This document shows, piece by piece, positions 13,001-23,729 of a stretch of 64,000 nucleotides of DNA. Positions within the stretch are counted from its first letter, which is position 1, and each line of letters opens with the position of its first letter. The notes beneath the pieces are model-generated. The model was given only the letters and a program-made list of their open reading frames with translations. It made no database searches and was not told where the DNA came from. Location: assembly GCA_001600055.1 (NCBI GenBank), contig BCIV01000024.1:1-64000 (forward strand), read 5' to 3'. Origin of the DNA: Filobasidium wieringae (Eukaryota; Basidiomycota; Tremellomycetes; Filobasidiales; Filobasidiaceae). The translations under genes were made by a program, and so were the position numbers.

Positions 13001-13683
13001 CCGCTGAGATGTTACGCCGGGACATAGCTTGAGATCTGGGGTAACAACTCTTCATTTGAGGAGAAGAAGGCCACCTTGGAAGTCGTATCCTTCGATCTCG
13101 ACGCTGGTCAGGTCGTCGACTCGCGCTCGACCGAAGTCACCCTTGCACCAAACGCTTCAACCGAATTCTGGAGTGGAAATGTGGCAGGACAGCCGACGAG
13201 GACTACTGACGCGCAGCTACCCAAAATCATTGTTGTTGGCGCTAGACTGATCGATCAAGATGGTACGGTCTTGGCCAGATACGGTGAGTTACGACGGACT
13301 ATCAAAGGCTAATCAAGATGAGCTGACACCATTGCCGTTTACAGCCAACTGGCCGGAACCTTGGAAGTACATTCAGTTCCCCGATGCAGGTCTGAGGATC
13401 GACACCGCCGAAGACGGCGAGACTCTCACCTTGTCTTGTTCAAGGCCTATCAAGGGTGTAATCCTCGATGTAGAGGATCGTAGCACCGATGCCACCGATG
13501 GAGAGGTGAAATGGTCGGATCAGGCAATTGACCTGATGCCCGGAGATGATCAGAAGGTCGTTGCTAAGGGTTTGAAGGCAAGAAAAGTCAAAGCGAGGGT
13601 GAGTAACGGTCCAGCAGGCAGAAAGGAGCGGGAATTTGACGCGATTTTCTCCTATTTAGTTCTTGGGCGACGGCTCTGCTTAG
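10015..13683 (+). CDS. Beta-mannosidase, glycoside hydrolase family 2
   Basis: Hydrolyses terminal non-reducing beta-D-mannose residues. The ATG at 10015 opens METQTYLSDNWSYTQL with no signal peptide, so the enzyme should act inside the cell. Order of domains: N-terminal beta-sandwich (WDIQ...WVGESDWRFKTSFEL, VFEGLDTFCHVEV, YGWGWDWGPVVMTVGPW), Ig-like domain, then TIM barrel with NQNMVRVWGGGIYEYDYFYD and LGLLVWQDFMFGCGQYP. The acid/base Glu is in AGNNED (exon starting near 11777), and the nucleophile Glu is in FVSEFGMEGYP near 12190. Both are intact. The last small exon reads F-L-G-D-G-S-A then TAG at 13681-13683. Over ten short introns are present. Its length fits cytosolic fungal GH2 mannosidases (MndB type). 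The divergent neighbour is a sugar transporter. Confidence 0.92.
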
Positions 13684-14095
13684 AACAGAAAGAAAGAATC
13701 AACATGCCAAATTTGGCTGATCCAACACGTTTCCTTTGGGGATTAAAGATACCTTGTAAAACGAATTGTCTTCTGTACATAAATATCCACATATGGTCCG
13801 AACGCCTCGATTTGCGTCGGCCCGACGATCGGCAAAACCTGTAGCACGATGTTCTTTTCGCACTACAAAGGGTTCGAATCCCAGTACCCTCACTCAAGGG
13901 CCCCCTAACGCGCCCGCTCTCCGAATGCGAGATCTTTAGCTCCGTCCCTCAAGTCTATCTTCGTGATTGCAAGACAAGGGCTGCTAGTTGGAGGGATCAT
14001 GCAAAGAGGTGAAACTCGGAGTCGTCTCCCTTGACCGCAGAAACGTAACACGATTTAACTATTGGGAGTAACAGACACCTTGGTCAGCATCAACC
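13684..14095. other. Intergenic, no gene
   Basis: Downstream region of the beta-mannosidase gene. A T-arm-like word, GGGTTCGAATCCC, occurs near 13870-13884, but no matching acceptor or D-arm is found upstream. Otherwise featureless up to the tRNA-Gly gene. Confidence 0.5.
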
Positions 14096-14166
14096 ACAAT
14101 AGTGGTGTAGTGGTAACATTAGCCGTTGCCATCGGCTAGCACTCGGTTCGATTCCGGGCTATTGTA
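14096..14166 (+). tRNA. tRNA-Gly (anticodon GCC)
   Basis: A complete 71-nt cloverleaf can be folded by eye. The acceptor stem ACAATAG (14096-14102) pairs perfectly with CTATTGT (14159-14165), with discriminator A at 14166. The D-arm contains GTGTAGTGGTAACA, typical of tRNA-Gly. The anticodon stem AGCCG/CGGCT encloses loop TTGCCAT, giving anticodon GCC. The T-arm is CTCGG-TTCGATT-CCGGG with one G-U pair. The length and D-loop match eukaryotic tRNA-Gly. The A1-U72 first pair is odd, since eukaryotic elongator tRNAs usually start with G. A TTTTT-like run follows at 14168. Confidence 0.9.
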
Positions 14167-14567
14167 TTGTTTTTGCGCCGATACAACCGCCTCGCAAAGG
14201 TATTCAATACTGGAGACCTACGCTTTTGTATAGGGGTCGTTAAATCTCATTTGTTCCTCAGGTATATGTACAAACGGTATCACTATATGATCACAAGTAT
14301 CAGATGAACAAGACGTATCATGTGGGGAGCGCTTTTAGTATGTGCGCAGAATAGCCAATACCGCCGATCCGAAATCGCTAATCAAACAGCAGTTGTCGCA
14401 AATCGCATATTCTTCATTATTATCAATGTGCAGTCGACTGCGAGGTGTTCCTTCGGTCCTCGGGTGAGCGGTTGTGCAGACCGTCGTTAACTGGGACATT
14501 TATGACATTGACTTGAGAGCGCTACAACTGAAAAGAGAACGTTACAAATTGGGCTGAGATCTATCCG
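14167..14567. other. Intergenic, no gene
   Basis: Contains a T-rich run just after the tRNA that can serve as Pol III terminator (GTTTTTG near 14168), then sequence without recognisable features up to the acyl-CoA oxidase stop codon. Confidence 0.45.
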
Positions 14568-17500
14568 TCATCCGACTGTAATTTGACCAGCGTCTCCCCC
14601 TGCCCCACTTCCACCCCCTCCCGGTATGCCCTTCCCGCCCATCCCTTTAGTGGCAACTTGGACCTTCTCTTTCGGCTTTGAACTACTATGAGACAGCTTG
14701 ATTTCCTCCAGTTCGTCTGCTAGACCCATCGCATCTTCGGGATCTTTCTCATCGTCTGGCTCAACGGTACGGCTCAAGAGTGGCGCGATGAGGCGTGCGA
14801 AGTAGGGATGCTCCTTGACAGGAGGATTAGATGCTCGGACCTGTACGAAGGGAACTGTCAGTAAACCTGTATTCTTCGAGCCCACCTGTACGAACCTGAT
14901 TGAAGTATGCTTCGTAAATCTGGCCGTCATACCGTCCCAGGGGACTGTTGACCAGGTGGTCACTGAACGAGAAGGAGTCGACTAGGGGAACTGTTCGATG
15001 CAATACCGTAAGCTAGCCGTCAGATTGAGCTTCACCTCACAGTGAGAAACATACTAGCGATCTTCCTCATCTGCAAGCAAAGCGTGTCGACTTCCTCCTG
15101 AACGCTGTCCATCTGCTTAGCGTTGAAATACCCGTCTATAAATACCACTGGCTCAGTCTCTCTTGCGTTCTTGAGTCGAAAAGTCCGATAACTTACATTT
15201 TAGGAACCATGCACCCTGTTCTTCGATCTGCCAAAGCCCGTACAGTCTTGCACAAAGCTCGAGAACCGCCTTCTCAGGGCCAGGCTTTCGGCTTTCGGTG
15301 GCTTGTTTAATCATGCGGAAGATCTGATTGCAAATGCATGAGCGGGTGAAATAGATTATCGAGGGGCGGTCTCACTTACGTAGCCGACGGTATGTAGTTT
15401 GGCGGCGATGAATCGGCTCTGACTGCATCTCTCCATAGCTTCGTCTTTGCTCAAACCCTTGCCTAAGTGATTGTTGTAATCTTCTGCTGCCTTCTTGACC
15501 ACATTGGCGGCCACACATGCCCATCCCTTGTCGATATCGCTCAGATCCAGCGACGAATTGCTCTTTGCAGTCAAGGTGGCGGGAGAAGACAAGTAGCTGA
15601 CACCAGGTGGCAAAGGTTTGCCCCTCGTTGCCGCCTCCCAAGAGGAAACTAGCGAACGACCGGCTTGCAAGGACAAGATGGTGTTATCGCCTTCCCAAGT
15701 GCACTGGACGGCAAAGTCTTGATACATTCCCGGTAGAGCTGAGTAACTAGGAAGGCCAGTTATAACGTAGATTAGCAACCGAGTATCCTTGCTGAATGAT
15801 TTCGCTACGTACGCTGAATATCCGTGTCCACCACAGCTCTGTCGGCACTTGTCGATTGTCTCTAAGCACGCCCAAGTGCAAAAGGCCTTCAGACCTGCCG
15901 AAGTCGCATGTGTTTCCTTGAGCTTCTCCAAAGTCTCATTCATATTGGGCTATCAGAACGCAAAATGAGCGTGGAGTTCTTCGTCTAGCACACAATACAA
16001 AAACTCACGTCGGAAGGCTCGAGCGTTGCCAAAGCCTGGGTCATTTCCTGTATCCATGAGTCCTTTGTGAGCTACTTCTAGACAGGATACTACCCTCTTG
16101 ACTTACCTCGTACATGTTAGTCAAGATCAGACTGGTGAAACCGATAGCAATAGCTTGAGCCATCAAAGGCTAGATTAAGCGCATACAGATGAGCATACTG
16201 GAACTCGCCCCGACTAATCAGATTTCTACATACCATCAAACGCCTCTGATGGATCGGATAATCGATCAGTTGCGTCTCCACCTTGTTCTTTCCTGATGCG
16301 AATTGGCGTCGCACCACAGCGTATCGAACGGCGATTGTGAGGGCCTTTGTGAAAAGCGTCAGGCATATTCGACAATCAACGAGATAATAGCTCACCCTTT
16401 TCGCGGTATTGCTCGAATCCGCAACCATCCCCACCCTACCGCTTAGTAAAGCACCGTACGTCAATTGCGCCAAGGGCTAGAGCAGAACGTTCCTGTCAGC
16501 AAACACGTGCTGGTAGAGAACAGCATCCAGCGACGTACAGGATCGGAAACCTCTCCGTCCCTCGAGACTTGAGTATGTTTCATCAACATGTGTGCTCGAG
16601 GCACTCTAACGTTTGTGAACTGGGGTTGAACCCGTCAGTAATCAAGGTGATTGTATCTTTTCAAATCTATGTGATGCTTACCTGGATGTAACCATTATCA
16701 ATACCATCACGTCCCATCTTTTTCCCGATATCTCCTATCATTACACCTGGTTTCAATTGGAAAGTCCTATAGCATCGAGTCGCTCAGTAATCGTAAGACA
16801 CTCGATATATCAGTGCGTCACCGTACTCACTTTGTGTCTCTCAACTGAACGATAAACGTCTTGACCCCATGTTTCTTCCCCTTGACGATTAGCTGAGCAA
16901 AGACGGCGCAATGCGTGGCGGTTGATGCAGCACCTGAACTCGGTCGACGTCAGTATATAATGGGAATGGACTCGGCCCTGGAAATGCCTCACCTCCTATC
17001 CACCATTTCGTAGCCCCTAAATGAGGAGTGTGAATGACAAACTCGTCCGTTCGTTCATCAAGCGTAGCGGTAGTCTCAAGTCCTGCAACGTTGGAACCAT
17101 GTGCTAGCTCTAAGGGAGAGCTTGATCAGTCGACAGAAATCTGTCAGCCTAGAAGGTGAGCAAGATTCTCACCTGTCATTCCGAAACACCCAATCACACC
17201 GTTCAACCCGATAGCTCCTTTCTCGATCCAGTAATCTAAGAATGTGACCTTCCATCAACAAATGAGTCTCAAACCTATCGACGTCAGTCCGACCTACTCA
17301 TCTGACCCGCAGTGGCTCCCCCTCGAAGAGCCCCAATGAACAACCCAAAGTGCACCCCGAATCTGGTCCAGAAAGCAGGGTCCGCCGTGCTGACGAGCTG
17401 TACCACACCCTGTATCAGTATCCCAATTCCAATCTGACAGATCACAAGACCAGGAACATACCTGCATCCTGAGGTTGAATTCCGATAAAGGTTCGTTGAT

Positions 17501-18038
17501 GACATAATGAACCATACTGCTGAACTTCTCCATCGTCCTCTCTCTGATCTGAGCCGTGGTTAAATCTGGAAGGTCGGCGTTACGGAAAGCTGGATCTCTC
17601 GAGATCTATATAGTGGAACGTCGGTGAGCGGAGGGAAAGGACCCCTTGCGATGGTGGAATGGGAAAAGGCATACCTCGACCATGAACTTTTCCTTGAGAT
17701 CCAAGGCTTTCTTGCTTCCGTGCATAGCGATACTGAGCTGTTCGTGTCCGTTCGTTAGATCGTTAGAACAACTCTACAAACCCGGCATGATGATGTGCAC
17801 AACGCATACCTCTCGAACATTGAAAGGGGGATTAGCTCGTTCCTGATGGTACACAAGACAGGCTAGTCAGTATACCTCGATGTTTGGCATGACGATGTAT
17901 ACTTACCTTGGCCATGGTTCCGCCCTAGGCAAGAGTTCAGTACAAATGGTTATCAGTTCATACCGCTTTCAATTGATGGAGACAAAGCACTATACGTACC
18001 GTTGTAGGGCTCGGTAACTGTCCTGTCAAATTAGACAT
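14568..18038 (-). CDS. Peroxisomal acyl-CoA oxidase
   Basis: Catalyses the first step of peroxisomal beta-oxidation, oxidising acyl-CoA to trans-2-enoyl-CoA with release of H2O2. The start (complement of 18036-18038) gives [13 protein letters not shown], then [18 protein letters not shown] across a GTACGT intron. Diagnostic motifs are CGGHGYSAY (near 15830) and [14 protein letters not shown] (near 15700); the Glu in WEGDN aligns with the catalytic base of this family. The C-terminal helical domain includes [19 protein letters not shown]. The protein ends [17 protein letters not shown], a glycine-rich tail with no SKL-type PTS1. Fungal acyl-CoA oxidases often enter peroxisomes without PTS1, so this does not argue against the location. 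At least 15 short introns interrupt it. Confidence 0.92.
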
Positions 18039-18361
18039 GATGGATTGTCGTACTGACTGTCGTTGCAAATTTCTCCCAGAAGTGCTTCGACCAGTACAGA
18101 ATGACCAGATCTTATGGAAACATTCAATTCAAGGTCGAAGTGATTATAAAGTCGAAACGTTCTCGATCTTCCGAAGAAGCTCCCGGTTACCGGCTAGTTG
18201 CATGACGATAACCGTAAACACGATAGCGCATAGACGTGCTTCATATCGCATAACTCATCTTTCCATCTTTGGATCCTCTACATAGTAATTTCATTCGACC
18301 AATTCGACTCTCGCAAACAACCAATTCCATCTATTATACGTGAACCCACTGACGCAACCGA
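18039..18361. other. Intergenic, tandem genes
   Basis: Short gap between the RhoGAP stop codon and the acyl-CoA oxidase start, both on the minus strand. It presumably carries the oxidase promoter. No motif was recognised. Confidence 0.4.
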
Positions 18362-20940
18362 TCAAACCTCGTGTGCTCCCTCCCTCTCGGTTCCCAGCAT
18401 CTTCACCGCCCTCTCGGCCTTTTTCCTGATCTCCTCCTCCTCCTCCTTGTTCCGGTTCCTCTTGGTAGGAGCCGTCCGTCTTCTGAAAAGCCCACTGGGT
18501 GCAGGTCCAGGTAAAGGTGGGTTATCATGGACGATGACCGCAGGTGGTTTATCGTTCGAGACCACGCGCGATCTCGATCCTCTTCTCGTCGAGATGGCCT
18601 TGATCAATCCCCCACCACCAGGACCCGATCTCGGTGAGCCGGTGACGTTCTGGAATTGAGGGTTCGTGTATTCCTGAACGACGGGGACCGTCCTACTGCT
18701 TTTCCTGTCCATCACCGTCTTACTCCTCGCCACCCCGAGACCCATCCCGACGCCCAGCTGTCTCTGTTGGGACTGTAGCCTCCTCGTCTCCTCGCTCTTG
18801 ACGTAATACCCACCCTCGGGGGCCTCATCGTCCGAATCCGAAGGCACCATGAGGTCCGTATCCGCTCTAATGGGAGCGGGAGGTCGAGGTACGACGGGTT
18901 GTTCCACCTTTTTCGGTTCCTCGACGATCGTCTCCACCGGCTCAGCATGTCCCACAACAACCCCCGACCCTGCTATACCGACATCATCCGTGCCCACCCT
19001 CTCCAACCCGGTCGTGAAGCTTTCATTCTTACTGGCGGTCAGAGCGAGTTGATGGCTCATAGGAGAAGTAGTAGCCGAAGTGGGTGAGAGAGAGGGAGAA
19101 GTGACGATAGGTTCCATCCCCAGCTCTGCCGGTTTATTCGGTGTGAGCGTACGTTGAAGATCCACCCCCTGCAGAGCAGGATCAGGTCCTGTGTTCCTCG
19201 GATCATCCGGTTCCTACCCCCATTTCAAAGATCAACTCGAATCAACCTTCCCGTTCGCAAAGACACAGACGACGACCCGAGGACTCACGAGTTGCATCCC
19301 TAGCAGGAAATGATCCTGATGTTCAATCAAGAATTCCAAAACCTTTTGACTCTGGGTATGTTCGGCGGGAGCCATTTCGTGCACGGTATGAGAGATGATC
19401 CCGGGTTGGAAGATCATTGCCAGATCTATCCGCCGTAACAACATTCAGCCAACTCGTCCATCTTTGGTCATGAGAGACACGCTTTCTCGACTCACTAGGA
19501 GCAGTCATCAAATTAACGTCCGAAGCTCTGGCGAAAACGCTAAGCAGATCGAGCACGTAGAGTAAGAGGTATTGGTTAGGTTTAGGCATGGAGAGGATGA
19601 GGTGTTGATAAGTCTTGATCGCTTCCGAAAGGGCCGATTCGGTCTTGGCTGTATCGTCCCCGAAAGATCAGTCTGTGCGTTTCGTGAACCGACCGAATAT
19701 TGAATAGAAAACTAACCAAGGTTATTCCGGAACTAAGCTCAGCAAAAGTAATTAGCACTCCTCCTGATCTCGAATACAATTTCGACGGAACTCACATCGT
19801 GGTAGAGCTCGTAAGGGATAATAGGTTCCGGCATCTGAGTCAAGTACCGTCTCAAGATGGTAGCGACATCATGAGTAGTATAACTCGTCTTTTTCCAATC
19901 CAAATTCTTCCCATACTGTTCGCATCCATGGTACAGTACACAGATCAATTGAAAGGAACAGGAGACGACATGGTGATTGAGTGAAAGCGAGACTTACCTT
20001 GGGAGGACTATCGAACACCCCCTGTAATTCCTTCATCCTCTTGGCGCTCCCCGACACTCTGAAAGTCCCCGGGACCTCGGTAGCCGTGGCTTTGAGGTGT
20101 AATCCACATTTAGCTACTACGACGGGGACGTACCTGTTATCGTGCATGATAACCAATCAACGCTTCAGATCAGTCCCCTCCACGCAATGAGGAAAGCTCG
20201 AATGGGAGAACGACGTACCCCCAGACATAAAGACTCCCATCCCCCCTAGCCGTACTGATCTGTACACTAGCATATTCCAAACTCTTCTGAAGCGGTACCG
20301 CAAACACCCCGCCAGTCTTCTCTCCTTGTCCTTGATGTTCCTGGACAAGTTGTTTCCCCTGGCCGGTCTGCGAGGAAGAGACGTTGGCTGATGGTCCTCC
20401 TCCCGAGGAGAAAGATTTCCACCAGGTCTTCAGGGAATGGGTCGTGGTGGCTTTCGAGTCCTTGTCTTCGGAAGAAGTGGAGGGGAAGTTGTGGTGGATT
20501 ACGGATTGGCGTGGTTGAAGGGGAGGTTTAGTTGGGTCCGTGGTCGTGCTGGTGATCGTGGTGGTCGCGGGAAGAGGGGTCTGTTTAGAGCTCGTCCGAG
20601 CCAACGAAGTGGCAGGTTTACTACTGGTTGAAGACCTAGAAACAGTCCGCCCAAGTGCATCCGGTACCTCGAGGGAAGACCCGGTCGTCCCCTGAACCCC
20701 CTCTTGCATCCCCAAATCAGATTCCTCGGCGGTAGTCACGGCCGTCCTGAAGCTCTCCGCTCTCTCGAATCTCTTCGGTTCGATGAGCATGGTAGAGAAC
20801 CCGGTGGTCACGACGATATCGTTATCGTGGACGGAGTCGACAGGACCGAGGATGACCACTTCTTCTGCTCTCGTGTGTGGCTCTGAGGTTGCTCTGTCGG
20901 AGCGGGAGGAGACGGAGGGGGTGTTGATTGAAGAGGACAT
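18362..20940 (-). CDS. RhoGAP protein, SAC7/BAG7-like
   Basis: GTPase-activating protein that switches off Rho-family GTPases, in yeast relatives acting on Rho1 in cell-wall and actin control. The N-terminal exon (start 20940) is a long Ser/Thr-rich disordered region. It is followed by GVFAVPLQKSLEYASVQIS, the typical entry into SAC7-type RhoGAP domains. The Arg finger is present in GTFRVSGSAKRMKELQ (near 20060). Further domain pieces are YTTHDVATILRRYLTQMPEP, PNQYLLLYVLDLLSVFA and NLAMIFQPGIISHTVHEM. After the domain comes LEFLIEHQDHFLLGMQL and a disordered, proline-rich and basic tail ending EREGAHEV at 18362. About five introns split the GAP domain. Confidence 0.9.
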
Positions 20941-21938
20941 GTTGTCTTTCGCTGTTGAGTGTCTGTCTATGTTGTCGATGAGAGTTGCTTGATCGAAGGA
21001 CGTTTGAACGCGATCGAGGTTGATTGATTATCAGGAATGACCACTTTGAGCGAAGAACGTCGAGCAGTATCACTCGGTTCGCTGGTCGCCGGTCGTTATT
21101 CTTCCTGCCTTGGTATCACTCCGCTCTCTATACTAGCAGGTGATAGGTGACAGGGAAACGGCCAGTAACGACCCAAGTAGATGGGGTCCACCAGCTAGAC
21201 AAGCCCAGCTCGAGTCAGTAGTCGGAGGAAGAGCCGTGTACGGTGCACCGAGAGCATCCAAGCCAAGCAACGCGAGTGACGTCAGAATAGTAAGCGGCAG
21301 CAACTGCAGTTCGACCGACAGAGGATTGACTGCTGCAGACACATCACCGGCCAGTCTTACTCCAATGAAATGAGCCAAGGGTCTTGAGAGATTTTAGATT
21401 TCTGTCCAACGATGGTAGTCCACTCAACTCATCGATCATCCTTGCAAGCAACGAAGACACGAAAGATTCACAAGGAAACACGACGCAATCGCACGATGTC
21501 GGACAAGATTGATAGTTCAGGTTGAAAGCCGATCGTACAAAGTGAACAACTCGGACTGGAGATCATAGTCATCCCTTGGAGATAGTACCTCCAGGATTCA
21601 ACCATACGCATGGCCGCCTTCGGACGACGGACGGTTGACGATAGAATTGACCTGAATCGGTATCGTAAGCTTCCATATCTAATAACGTTGAATATGATTC
21701 TCGATGCTTGAGGCTTAGCGTCGTTCTATCAATCAAGACTCGTTGACCTATCATTGCATTGATTCCGCTACAAACTCGACATGACCCTGAAGCATCTTGC
21801 GGAAACGTCGTATCGAGAACCATCATTGAGGTCTAGATAACTCGAGTGCAGCTCAAGTCAACGCTACAACATATACACAAACGAAGGGGATAGACCCCTC
21901 TTTGCGCTGAAATTCATGAAAAGCAATTGGCTCCTAGC
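20941..21938. other. Intergenic, no gene recognised
   Basis: Promoter side of the RhoGAP gene and about 1 kb without recognisable coding content. A minus-strand open frame at 21569-21826 has no recognisable motif and is not called. Confidence 0.4.
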
Positions 21939-22420
21939 TTACCCCCATGGCACTTGCTCAGTGATCAATTCTGGAATCGCGTTTTCCGCCTGTTCGATCT
22001 GTTTCATTGCCTCGGCCAGCTCTTTGGCACGGCGACGAGAAAAGATGACTACACCATTCGCATCTCCCACAACAATGTCTCGAGAACAAATATGGGCGGT
22101 CCCGATCGATACGGGTTGATCAACGATTCCGACCTGAACCCGATCTCCCCGTCCATATGAATCGTGCACGAGTGGATGAAGGATATCCATTTTTCAGCGC
22201 TTGAGACTCTGACATACTCCGCTAACGATTGTACCCCCTATCCCTCTTATCCCAGCTTGAGTCATGATATCGCTCCATACGATATCATCCGTCCGTCCAG
22301 CGTTTTCGATCACAACAATATCCCCGGGAGAAATATCATCGATGAGATCCCCTACGCTCAATGTGGGGTCGCTGGCATGTACTCATCGCACGGTGAAGGC
22401 AAGTCCGATGGTAGGTCTGG
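21939..22420 (-). pseudogene. RraA-like aldolase relic (HMG/CHA aldolase family)
   Basis: Read on the minus strand, this stretch follows the RraA-like fold: PTIGLAFTVR, then DLIDDISPGDIVVIENAG, WSDIMTQAG-IRGIGGTIVSGV, GDRVQVGIVDQPVSIG, SRDIVVGDANGVVIF and a C-terminal helix with RRRAKELAEAMKQIEQAE. Relatives cleave 4-hydroxy-4-methyl-2-oxoglutarate-type acids. Two in-frame TGA codons interrupt it, one directly after FTVR and one after QSLKR, and no intron removes both cleanly. The family's G-x20-R-D substrate motif lies where the second stop falls, and its R-D pair is not readable. The N-terminal start is not found. It is most likely a decayed gene; a gene with unusual short introns is less likely. 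Confidence 0.6.
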
Positions 22421-23729
22421 TATATTCGGTAGGGGATCTTTCGACTCAAGCGAAACCTCACGCACGCGAATAATCTCCCTCCTGCTCCCGCGATATTTGA
22501 AAATCGCCCGTGCGATCGAGACGGCACTGTAACAGCCTATTCACCGCCATGTCCATGATACTTGAAATGCGAATAGCAGTTCCTTGCCTTGTTCCACCAG
22601 ACCCATTTCCTTGTCCCGCCACATGTCTCGTCTGCGATGCATAAATCCACCAATGAAGTGTGTGCGAATGATTAGCTAGATGTCTTCAAACCAAAACGAG
22701 TTCGCGTTACCGAAATAAAGTAGATCGAGGTCGAGTCCCGTCCTATCTTCACATCGATAGTCAACGCGCTCTGTTGTCCAGCCCGCAAAGCGGCATGATC
22801 CACATACTTAGTTATCTTCGGTCGATCCATAGGCCCCATAGGCACTGAAATCGCTCTTCCTGTAGTTTCTAGTTGACAAAGTTCGCTCGCTACTATCAAC
22901 AAGAAATATATCGAATTTTGACCATTTCGAGCGCAATAACCGCGAGTCACAACGATATGTCGATCTCCAATCAAGCGCATGAATATCAGTCGACAGACTT
23001 GCTCATATGAATGGGCAATACTCAGCTGACCCAGCTGATCGACAGTCGACCCGGTGTGCTCCTTCTAGCTTTCCCCATTTCGGATCTCACTTCCGTTTGA
23101 TCTCTGAGGAAACCTCGTCGGATGTTCATTCATTGCAACAGCCGGCAAACGAGCCGAGACATCCTTTCTTCCCTCTCGCTTCCTCGGGTCCTGAGACGAG
23201 CGTCCCGCAGGGTACCAAGTGATCGGCGGGCGCTCTCAGCCATGTGAGGATCTCAAACCATTCGAACGGTCCGAAATCCCATGAATTGCCTCGATTGCGT
23301 GTCTTGAGACACGCGGTATGAACGCGCGACGATCAACCAATGCACTCAAAGGATCGTCAGTGCCCTAGCGCGCGTGACCTACATAGCGGTATGATCGTCG
23401 TTCTTTCCATTTAGAAGCAATTAGTCGATCAAATCTTTTGGTAGTTCGTGCTTTGCGTGATTGCGCTGGTGGATCACATCACTCCAATCCATCACCTAAA
23501 GGCGCAAAGGAACACAGCAAAGCATAGATCAGCTGCCCAGTTGATCAGCTGACCTAGCTATCAAGGCTACCAAATGTGTTGGAAGACGGAGTATATATAT
23601 GGACCATTGATCTGCTGGTCCGGATGGGAGCTGAAAATCCACCGCACCATCACTCCTAACCTTAACAACTGCAGTGAACTAACTAAAAACATCGATCAAG
23701 CTTCCTCTCCTACGTGAACCTACATCAGT
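22421..23729. other. Mostly non-coding, one unrecognised minus-strand frame
   Basis: A minus-strand open frame at 22672-22980 (MRLIGDRHIVVTRGYCARNG onward, 102 residues) looks protein-like, with low complexity absent, but I do not recognise it. It may be an exon of another decayed gene together with the RraA relic. From 23,200 on, only the promoter of the patatin-like gene is expected, with a TATATATAT run near 23,593. Confidence 0.35.

Noticed and set aside
13865..13892. Second tRNA near 13.87 kb
   Set aside because: Only a T-loop-like GGTTCGAATCC word is present; the flanking bases do not form a 5-bp T-stem, and no matching acceptor strand (GAGGGTA) or D-arm lies within 120 bases upstream.
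22672..22980. Named function for the 102-residue minus-strand frame
   Set aside because: It looks protein-like, but I could not match it to a family (PrpF, RraA and others were considered), so no call was made.
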